Source of the DNA: CAVUDO01 sp963740255
GTDB taxonomy: Bacteria; Actinomycetota; Actinomycetes; Mycobacteriales; Cryptosporangiaceae
Length of the DNA: 64,000 nucleotides
Direction: 5' to 3'
NCBI GenBank assembly: GCA_963740255.1
Contig: CAVUDO010000002.1
Coordinates: forward strand, 930,001 to 994,000
Of the stretch, positions 57,709-64,000 are shown in pieces. Under the pieces are notes generated by a model, which was not told where the DNA came from, made no database searches, and worked only from the letters and a program-made list of their open reading frames with translations. Position numbers and translations under genes: made by a program. Each line of letters starts with the position of its first letter. Positions within the stretch are counted from its first letter, which is position 1.

Positions 57709-58970
57709 CGGTCGCGGAGCGGCCCGCCGCCACGGTCGCCGCACCGGCGCGGGCGCGGTTCACCGCGCTCGACGGCTACCGCGGGCTCGCCGCCGTGGCG
57801 GTGATGGTGGCCCACGTCGGCTACGAATCGGGGTTCTCCTTCACCGGACCGATCGGCGGGCTGGTCAGCCGACTGGACATCGGGGTCGCGCTGTTCTTCG
57901 TCCTCTCCGGCTTCCTGCTCTACCGGCCGTTCGCGGCCTGGCACGCCGGGGACACCGACCGGCCGGCCACCGGCCGGTACCTGTGGCACCGGGCACTGCG
58001 GATCCTGCCGGCGTACTGGGTGCTGGTCACCGTCGTGATGCTGACGATGCACCGCGACGAGGTGACGGCGAAGATCGCGGCCGCCACCTACACGCTCACC
58101 CAGATCTACCAACCGGGTCTGCTGCTGGCCCACCTCGGCCAGACCTGGACGCTGTGCACGGAGCTTTCCTGGTACGGGGCACTGCCGCTGCTCGCGCTGG
58201 CACTGCGACGTCCCGCCGGCCGGTCGCTGTCGCGGCAACTGAGGGTCGAACTCGGCGTGGTGGCGGTGTTCGTCGTGACCGGGATCGCGTACTCCGCGCT
58301 GGCCCGCGGCACCACCCTGTTCGACCCGTTCGTCTCGGGTTTCTGGCTGCCGCACTACCTGGGCTGGTTCGGGGCCGGGATGGCGCTGGCGGTGCTGCTG
58401 GTGCACGAACGGCACACACCCCGGGTCACCACGGCGGTGCGTGCGCTGGCCGCGTCGCCGGCCACCTGCTGGGGCGCGGCGTTCGCGGTCTACGCGCTGG
58501 CCTGCACGGACCTGGCCGGCCCGCGGGTGCTGCTCGCGCTGACGCCGTGGGAGGGCGTCTTCCGGGACGTCCTCTACCCGGTCGCGGCGGTGCTGTTCCT
58601 GCTGCCGGGCATCTTCGGCCCGGCCGGGACGCTGGTCGACCGGGCGATGTCCGCGGCACCGATGCGGTTCCTGGGCGACATCTCCTACGCCGTCTACCTG
58701 TGGCACTTCCCGCTGAAGTCGGTGACGTTCCGGTGGACCGACACCGCGCCGTTCACCGGCCACTTCACCCTGAACCTCGTCGTGCTCGCCGTGACCACCC
58801 TGGTGCTCGCCAGCGCCAGCTGGTACCTGGTCGAACGGCCGGCGCTGCGCCTGCGCTCGTGGGCTCCGCGCCCGCCGTCGCGGTTGACCCGCCTGCCGGC
58901 CGGAGCGGCCCGGCTCCGGTCGAGGCTGCCGTGGGCAGCAGCGCGACGGCGAGAACCGCCAGGGCGGTGA
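57705..58970 (+). CDS. Acyltransferase-3 family membrane protein
   Basis: This 421-aa protein has ten membrane helices and Acyl_transf_3 motifs: FTALDGYRGLAAVAVMVAH (catalytic-type His), FFVLSGFLLYRPF and HRALRILPAYWVL. The AVYLWHFPL segment and VERPALR end the fold. It resembles mycobacterial Rv0228 and would O-acylate an envelope glycan or lipid. GTG 57705 overlaps the upstream stop (GTGA). The last 68 codons overlap the aftD gene on the opposite strand by 206 nt; both ends are low-complexity tails there. Confidence 0.85.
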   Translation: MTVAERPAATVAAPARARFTALDGYRGLAAVAVMVAHVGYESGFSFTGPIGGLVSRLDIGVALFFVLSGFLLYRPFAAWHAGDTDRPATGRYLWHRALRILPAYWVLVTVVMLTMHRDEVTAKIAAATYTLTQIYQPGLLLAHLGQTWTLCTELSWYGALPLLALALRRPAGRSLSRQLRVELGVVAVFVVTGIAYSALARGTTLFDPFVSGFWLPHYLGWFGAGMALAVLLVHERHTPRVTTAVRALAASPATCWGAAFAVYALACTDLAGPRVLLALTPWEGVFRDVLYPVAAVLFLLPGIFGPAGTLVDRAMSAAPMRFLGDISYAVYLWHFPLKSVTFRWTDTAPFTGHFTLNLVVLAVTTLVLASASWYLVERPALRLRSWAPRPPSRLTRLPAGAARLRSRLPWAAARRREPPGR

Positions 58971-61900
58971 GCGCGAGCACCTGCGGCGGCAGGCCGACCT
59001 GACCCGGCCACGGCCACCACCCCTGCCCGGCGCCGGCGGCGCCGAGCGCCATCCCCGCCGCGACCACCCCGACCACGCCGGCGAGCACCGGGACACCGCG
59101 CAGCCCCGACAGTGGATCCCGCGGCACCCGCCTGGCGACGCCCACCGTCGCCCCGACCGTCACCGCGGCGGCCAGGCCCCACCAGCCGCCGATCAGGACC
59201 ACCAACCCCAGCAGCACGGCCACCTGCCACGGCCTCACCCCGGCCGCCGCCGGGCCGGCGGCGGGCTCCCGCCTGGACCCGACGAACGCCCACCCGAGCA
59301 GCACCAGCACCGCCAGGCCACCGCCGAGCAGGCCGGCCAGGTAGGTGCGCTGCGGCCCGTACTCCAGCACCACCCGCGCCTGGCCGCCCGCGGGCACCAC
59401 CCAGCCCTGTCGCCAGCCGTCGAGCCGGACCGGTCGCAGCTCCGCACCGTCCACCGTGGCGCGCCAACCCGCGTTGGCGTTCTCCGCGACGGCCAGCACC
59501 GCCCCGCCGCCGGCGGCCATCCGCACCACCCGCCGGGTCGCCTCCCAGCTCTCCACGCGCACCTCCCGGGCCGGTTCCGGCGGCTCCTCCCACCAGCCCT
59601 CCGGCGCCAGTGCCACCCCGGTGACCCGCCAGAACGCGGTGTCCGGGGCGACCAGGAGATGGTCGCCAGGGTCGAGGGACACCTCCCCGCACGGTTGCGC
59701 GGACAGCCGGTCGCCCCGCAGCACCGCCGTCGCCGACGCGGCCAGCGCCGTCCGCGCCGGGCGGCCGTCCAGCTCGAGAAGCGGCCCGGAGCCGCAGGCG
59801 GCCGGCGGCAGCGCGGCGTCCGTCCTGGTCGGGGAGCCGGAGAACACGCCCGGCACGGCCAGGCCGGTGAACCCCAGCGGCATGTACTGGTAGCTCCCGT
59901 ACGCCGGGTCGGCGGTGAGGACGGGCGTGGGATCGGGGAAGGTCAGCCGGAGCCGGTCGGTGACCACCGGCGCGAACGCGGCCGTGCCGTCCGTCCCGAT
60001 CTCGGCCGCCTGGTACCCGGCCGGCGTCGAGACCACCACCCGGGACGGCCGGCTGGCGCCGACCACCGGACTGGTCTCGACCACCACCCGGTCGACGGTC
60101 CGCGCCCCCTGCCACCGCACGTCCACGTATGGCTCGGTGTCGGCGTGCGAGGCCAGCCACCCGGTGGTGGGATCGCCGTCGACCAGCGCCGCCGGGCCTG
60201 ACCGCGGGTCGGCGACCAGCCGGGACGACACGTCCACCGTCACCCCGGCCGGCAGCAGCTCGGCCACCAGGCGGGCGTCCAGCAGGGGGCCGGGCCGGGG
60301 CTCCACGGCCACCTCCGGCCCGGCCGTGATCCTGGTCGGCAGCGTGAACCGGCGGGCGAACGCACCCTCCTCCTCCCCGAGCCGGCCCAGGCGGGGGTTG
60401 CAGGCCACCGCGCCGTCGGCGGCCACACAGGGCGACCGCGCGCCGGCGACCCTGGTGGTCACCACGGCCGTCGGTCCGGCCGCCTCCCGACCGGCCGGCG
60501 CCAGCCGCAGGTGCCGGCCTGGCTCGGCCCCGTCGACCGACACCTCGCGCAGGCCGACCAGTCCGGCCGGGTCGCTGTCCGCGCTCAAGGTCGGGAGCGA
60601 GATGCGGACGAAGCTCGTCGCCGCCCCGTCCAGCTCCACCGACACCGGCTGACCGACCTGGCCCAGCGGGACCGTCGTCGCGCCGGAGCTGGTCAGCACG
60701 CGCAGCGAGGTCGGCCTGGTGTCGAACAGCGCGGTGTCGAGCACGGTGACGGTGACCCGCCGCACCGGCCGCGGCCCGGCCAGGGTCGCCTGCCACCACT
60801 GCTCGCGGGCGCCGCCCCGGGAGCCGGAGATCCAGACGCTGTCCAGGTTGCCGTCCGTGGCGGCCGCCGGGTGGTACTCCGCGCCCCGCAGCCGCAGCGC
60901 ATCCGGGTCGGCCGCCGAGGAAGACGCCGTGACCTCGCGCAGCCCGTCGTGGCCGGCCGTCGTCTGGGCCACCCCGGCGAAGGGCAGGTAGTCGACCGCA
61001 CGGCGTCGCTGCACCGTCGGCTGGGACGGGCCGAGGGTCTGCGAGGCGTTGTCGAACGCGGCGCCGAAGTTCACCTCGCGCCGGCGCATGCCGTCGGCGA
61101 GCAGGGTCCGGTCGGGGCGGACGCCGCCGGCCAGCGGATCGCCGTCCAGCACGGTGGCCCGGCCGGTGAGCAGTCCGCTCCCGTCCGCCGCGAGCAGCGC
61201 CTCCGGGCCGCCCGTCACCGCCACCACGCCGTCGGCCGGGTAGCTGGTCACCAGCGACGCGGGCGGCCCGACCTCGTACACCTCGACGGCCTGGCGCAGG
61301 ACGTCCTGCCCGTAGTCGCTCACCGTGTCGCCGTCGGAGGCCTGGGCCGCCACCCCCGGGCCGAAGCCCGCCACCCGGTCGAACCCGCCCGACCGGCGCA
61401 GCGCCTGGTGGACGAGCACGGGCTTGACGGCCCCGGTGCGCGGCCAGTCCAGGTCGTTGCGGACCACCACGTACCGCACCCCGGCGCGGGCCAGGAACGC
61501 CGCCAGGCCCGGGGCGCCCCGCCCGTCCGCGACCCGCTCCCCCACCGCGTCGAGCACCCGGATGCTCCCCTCGCCGCCCAGCGGGATCTGGTCGCGCACG
61601 GCCCACGGCGTGGACATCAGCGCGCGCAGCGGCTCGTCCATCGGCCGGCCCCACTTGTAGGCGCCGAAGCTGGAGCCGGGCAGCAGCAGGGTGCGGGACC
61701 CACCGCCCCGGTCGGAGAGCCAGTCGGCCGCCTGCGTCCAGTACCCCGGCACCGACCGGTACGCCCCGGTCGGCACCACGTCGCCGAGCAGGAACGGCGC
61801 CGCGACGACGGCGACGGCGACGAGCCCGGTCCCCCGCACCAACCCGCCCAGCGGCCGGCGGAACGGCAGCGACAGCAGGTGGCACAGGCCCACCACCAGC

Positions 61901-63078
61901 GGGATCCGGACCACCAGGTCGAACTTGTGCACGTTGCGGAACGGCGACAGGACGCCGTCGAGCAGGTCGCGCTCGGCGCCGGCGAGGAACGGCCCGCCGG
62001 CGCCCGCGTACCCGAACCCGATCAGCGCGCAGCCCACCAGCAGGCACGCCACCAGGAACAGCCGTTCCCGGGTCCCGCGCGCCGCCAGACCCACCAGGCC
62101 GAGCACCACCAGCACCAGCGTGTAGAGGACGACCAGCGGGTTGGTCTCGATCACCCAGCCGCCGCTCCACCACGGCCCGCCCTCGGCGGCCAGGCCCGCC
62201 AGCCAGTGCGAGCCGCCCCGCAGGATCTCCGGCAGCGACGTGCCGCCGGTCGTGACGGCGGACGTCTCGATGTAGTCCAGGAACGGGAACGAGTACTTCC
62301 CGAGCACGACCAGCGGCACCGCCCACCACAGGCAGGCCGCGGTGGTCGCGGCCACCCACCACGACGCCAGCCGCCGCCGCGCCGGCCCCGGCTCCCGGGT
62401 GAGCAGCCAGATCGCCGGCGGCACGCACGCCGCCAGCGTCGCGACCGCGTTCACGCCGCCGGCGCACAGGATCGCAAACCCGGACAGCGCCGCCGCCCCC
62501 CGCGCCCCGTGCCGTCCCAGCGGCCGGACCAGAGGCAGCAGCGCCCACGGCGCCACACACAGCGGCAGGATCTCACTCGAGATCGGCCCGAGCGTGGTGG
62601 CCACCCGCGGCGACAGCGCGAACGCGAGCCCGGCCAGCACCCGCGTCCACGGCGTCCCGACGCCCAGCGCGTCGCACAGCTTCACCATGCCGACGAACGC
62701 CACGCAGAGCAGCAGCGCCATCCAGGCCCGCTGCGCGATCCACATCGGCAGGTTCAGCAGGTCGGCGACGAGGAAGAACGGACCCATCGGGAACAGGTAG
62801 CCGTATGCCTGGTTCTGCAGCCCGCCGAACGCCGTGGTCGGGTCCCAGACCTGCAACGCCCGGGCCAGCAGGCCGGCCGGCTCGACGTAGAGGTCGAGCT
62901 TGGTGTCGCGGGAGAGCTTGCCGGGCTCCTGGACGAACGCCAGCACGGCCAGCGCCACGCACACGGTGGCGACCCGGGCCCGGTACACCACCCGGGCCGA
63001 CACGGCCGGATCGACCACCCGCGCGCCGGCGTCGACCGGGGGCGGCGCGGTGGTGTCCTCGACGGTGGTGGCGGTCAC
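58765..63078 (-). CDS. aftD: Alpha-(1->3)-arabinofuranosyltransferase AftD-type
   Basis: This giant 1437-aa protein begins with a GT-C membrane part. It has many helices from residue 35, a first-loop region SRDTKLDLYVEPAGLLARAL, then GYLFPMGPFF. Residues about 560-1240 form a large extracytoplasmic section with F5/8-type carbohydrate-binding modules (DGNLDSVWIS; DGDPTTGWLASHADTEPYVDVRW), and a C-terminal membrane bundle follows. This is the AftD/DUF3367 architecture that adds alpha-1,3 arabinose branches to arabinogalactan and lipoarabinomannan. GTG 63078 overlaps the methyltransferase stop. The C-terminal tail overlaps the acyltransferase gene antisense. Confidence 0.88.
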   Translation of the reverse strand: MTATTVEDTTAPPPVDAGARVVDPAVSARVVYRARVATVCVALAVLAFVQEPGKLSRDTKLDLYVEPAGLLARALQVWDPTTAFGGLQNQAYGYLFPMGPFFLVADLLNLPMWIAQRAWMALLLCVAFVGMVKLCDALGVGTPWTRVLAGLAFALSPRVATTLGPISSEILPLCVAPWALLPLVRPLGRHGARGAAALSGFAILCAGGVNAVATLAACVPPAIWLLTREPGPARRRLASWWVAATTAACLWWAVPLVVLGKYSFPFLDYIETSAVTTGGTSLPEILRGGSHWLAGLAAEGGPWWSGGWVIETNPLVVLYTLVLVVLGLVGLAARGTRERLFLVACLLVGCALIGFGYAGAGGPFLAGAERDLLDGVLSPFRNVHKFDLVVRIPLVVGLCHLLSLPFRRPLGGLVRGTGLVAVAVVAAPFLLGDVVPTGAYRSVPGYWTQAADWLSDRGGGSRTLLLPGSSFGAYKWGRPMDEPLRALMSTPWAVRDQIPLGGEGSIRVLDAVGERVADGRGAPGLAAFLARAGVRYVVVRNDLDWPRTGAVKPVLVHQALRRSGGFDRVAGFGPGVAAQASDGDTVSDYGQDVLRQAVEVYEVGPPASLVTSYPADGVVAVTGGPEALLAADGSGLLTGRATVLDGDPLAGGVRPDRTLLADGMRRREVNFGAAFDNASQTLGPSQPTVQRRRAVDYLPFAGVAQTTAGHDGLREVTASSSAADPDALRLRGAEYHPAAATDGNLDSVWISGSRGGAREQWWQATLAGPRPVRRVTVTVLDTALFDTRPTSLRVLTSSGATTVPLGQVGQPVSVELDGAATSFVRISLPTLSADSDPAGLVGLREVSVDGAEPGRHLRLAPAGREAAGPTAVVTTRVAGARSPCVAADGAVACNPRLGRLGEEEGAFARRFTLPTRITAGPEVAVEPRPGPLLDARLVAELLPAGVTVDVSSRLVADPRSGPAALVDGDPTTGWLASHADTEPYVDVRWQGARTVDRVVVETSPVVGASRPSRVVVSTPAGYQAAEIGTDGTAAFAPVVTDRLRLTFPDPTPVLTADPAYGSYQYMPLGFTGLAVPGVFSGSPTRTDAALPPAACGSGPLLELDGRPARTALAASATAVLRGDRLSAQPCGEVSLDPGDHLLVAPDTAFWRVTGVALAPEGWWEEPPEPAREVRVESWEATRRVVRMAAGGGAVLAVAENANAGWRATVDGAELRPVRLDGWRQGWVVPAGGQARVVLEYGPQRTYLAGLLGGGLAVLVLLGWAFVGSRREPAAGPAAAGVRPWQVAVLLGLVVLIGGWWGLAAAVTVGATVGVARRVPRDPLSGLRGVPVLAGVVGVVAAGMALGAAGAGQGWWPWPGQVGLPPQVLALTALAVLAVALLPTAASTGAGPLRPAGGSTATAGAEPTSAGAAPAVRPGTSWRWRAPGWSRRARRGSG

Positions 63079-63824
63079 CGCACCCTCAGCACCAGGACGA
63101 GGTTCCAGACCACCAGTTCCCGGACGACCGGCACCGCCGCCAGCCACCGCAGCGGCCGCGGGTGGTAGCGCGGCAGGACGTCCACCACGTCTACTCCCCC
63201 GGCGGCCGCCCGGCGGCGGGCCCACCGGACCATCCGGCCGGCACCGAGTGGGAACAGACTCTGGCCGTACATGTTCTTCGGCGGGTGGCCGTGCCGGCGG
63301 GTGTACCGCCGGGCCGCGTACCGGCCGCCCAGGTAGTGCCAGGGCGCGGTCTCGTGGCCGCCCCAGGGGCCGTACCAGAGCGTGTAGGACAGGAACACGG
63401 TGCCGCCGGGCCGGGTCACCCGGACCATCTCGTCGGCCATCCGCTCCGGCTCGGCGACGTGCTCCAGGACGTTGCTGGAGTAGCAGAGGTCGACCGCGCC
63501 GCTGCGGACCGGCAGCGCCGTGCCGCTGCCGAGCACGGTGCCGGGGCCGGGCGCCGTCCGCGTGGCCAGCTCACCGAGGTCGGCGTCGACCGCGACGTAC
63601 CGGGCGCCGGCCCGCCGGAACGCGTCGCCGAAGTACCCGGGGCCGCCGCCCACGTCGAGCACGGTCTGGCCGTCCAGCGCAGCGTAGCCGCCGAGCTGGC
63701 AGACCGAGTCGGCCGCGAGCAGGCCGTAGAAGCGGTCCGGGTCGGTCTGCTCCACCCGGAACGCGCGGAACAGCGCGACAGAGCGACCGAACGTTCCCGG
63801 GGCAGGCGGTTGCGTCACGATCAC
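63075..63824 (-). CDS. Class I SAM-dependent methyltransferase (Rv0224c-like)
   Basis: The product (about 249 aa) has the SAM motif I VLDVGGGPGYFGDAF. Motif II-like YVAVDAD, DLCYSSNVLEHV (motif IV with the usual S.xLEH) and PGGTVFLSY (motif VI) follow. Further on come WHYLGGRYAARRY and a hydrophobic C-terminus. It resembles Rv0224c of the mycobacterial envelope locus. It is translationally coupled to aftD (GTGA overlap). GTG 63824 follows a GGGAGGGG ribosome site; ATG 63845 or GTG 63818 are possible. Substrate, probably a glycan or lipid, unknown. Confidence 0.8.
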   Translation of the reverse strand: MIVTQPPAPGTFGRSVALFRAFRVEQTDPDRFYGLLAADSVCQLGGYAALDGQTVLDVGGGPGYFGDAFRRAGARYVAVDADLGELATRTAPGPGTVLGSGTALPVRSGAVDLCYSSNVLEHVAEPERMADEMVRVTRPGGTVFLSYTLWYGPWGGHETAPWHYLGGRYAARRYTRRHGHPPKNMYGQSLFPLGAGRMVRWARRRAAAGGVDVVDVLPRYHPRPLRWLAAVPVVRELVVWNLVLVLRVR

Positions 63825-63897
63825 CGGAAACCGCCCCTCCCTCATGCAGAGCTGTCGTAACGTGCAGCGGCAACGCTACTGACTGGTAGGAGGACGC

Positions 63898-64000
63898 GTG
63901 CCCGATCCGCCCGTCCTCGCACGGGGCGGGCGCACGCCGGCACCTCCCGGTACCCGCACGGCGTACGGACACGTGCTCATCCTGAACTGGCGGGACACCC
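63898..64000 (+). CDS. Family-4 glycosyltransferase, N-terminal start (partial)
   Basis: GTG 63898 is preceded by GGAGGA. The 34 visible codons read a polar lead and then YGHVLILNWRDT, the exact opening of actinobacterial GT4 enzymes such as Rv0225 (HVLLLxWRDTGxPxGGGSE). It is divergent from the methyltransferase gene, matching the Rv0224c/Rv0225 pair. The rest lies beyond the window. Confidence 0.75.
   Translation, partial: MPDPPVLARGGRTPAPPGTRTAYGHVLILNWRDT

Overview
This 64 kb window is very GC-rich, almost fully coding and chromosomal. It carries actinomycete hallmark genes: WhiA, the RapZ-YvcK-WhiA cluster, HemQ-type heme synthesis, an RskA anti-sigma factor, DUF3000, DUF3068 and an AftD-type arabinofuranosyltransferase. 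It most likely comes from a non-streptomycete Actinomycetes genome (Frankiales, Cryptosporangiales or Pseudonocardiales type). The sequence alone does not fix the genus. Most of it is conserved core genome, with a few decayed or accessory patches.

Layout. 0-1.6 kb: end of an ECF sigma gene overlapping its rskA-like anti-sigma gene, a TIGR02611 membrane protein and tRNA-Val(CAC). 1.6-5.4 kb: a lower-GC accessory block just behind the tRNA. It holds a zinc-ribbon-like small protein, a resolvase-like protein without the catalytic serine, a 51-aa membrane protein, an XRE-type HTH regulator with a long helical C-terminus and an APH-fold kinase. A 20/21-nt direct repeat brackets the block. This is the best candidate here for an uncharacterised system. 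5.4-15 kb: PadR regulator with a palindromic operator and a divergent membrane gene, DUF1707 protein, RibD-C reductase, LigC-type DNA ligase, secreted alpha/beta hydrolase, a hydrolase-phosphoribosyltransferase pair, cspA with clear promoter and terminator, a stand-alone LigD-type polymerase, and a decayed cyclopropane-fatty-acid synthase. 15-25.5 kb: secreted ExeM/NucH nuclease, msrB, heme genes hemQ-hemY-hemE, DUF4349 lipoprotein, DUF3000 protein, and two proline-rich membrane proteins, one a trypsin-like protease with an apparent N-terminal frameshift.

25.7-32.1 kb: RNase D-HRDC, a fadA-fadB beta-oxidation operon with a candidate operator over its -10, and an orphan MsiK-like ABC ATPase. 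32.1-41.1 kb: thiamine pyrophosphokinase, tpiA-pgk-gap, whiA, yvcK, rapZ and uvrC, all on the minus strand. 41.2-46.1 kb: M6-like metalloprotease lipoprotein, Rieske lipoprotein and uvrA. 46.4-48.9 kb: MBL-fold hydrolase, a short relic of a CadD-like transporter, and TerC preceded by a yybP-ykoY (manganese) riboswitch. 48.9-54.4 kb: uvrB and coaE in one uninterrupted reading frame, a quinone oxidoreductase and rpsA with a strong terminator.

54.6-64 kb: an envelope-glycan locus resembling the mycobacterial Rv0224c-Rv0228/aftD neighbourhood. It has a DUF3068 protein, a GT-C-like membrane protein, an acyltransferase-3, AftD, a methyltransferase and the start of a family-4 glycosyltransferase. 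All three uvr genes lie within 12.1 kb, giving the whole UvrABC excision machinery. LigC and the polymerase domain probably support a second repair route.
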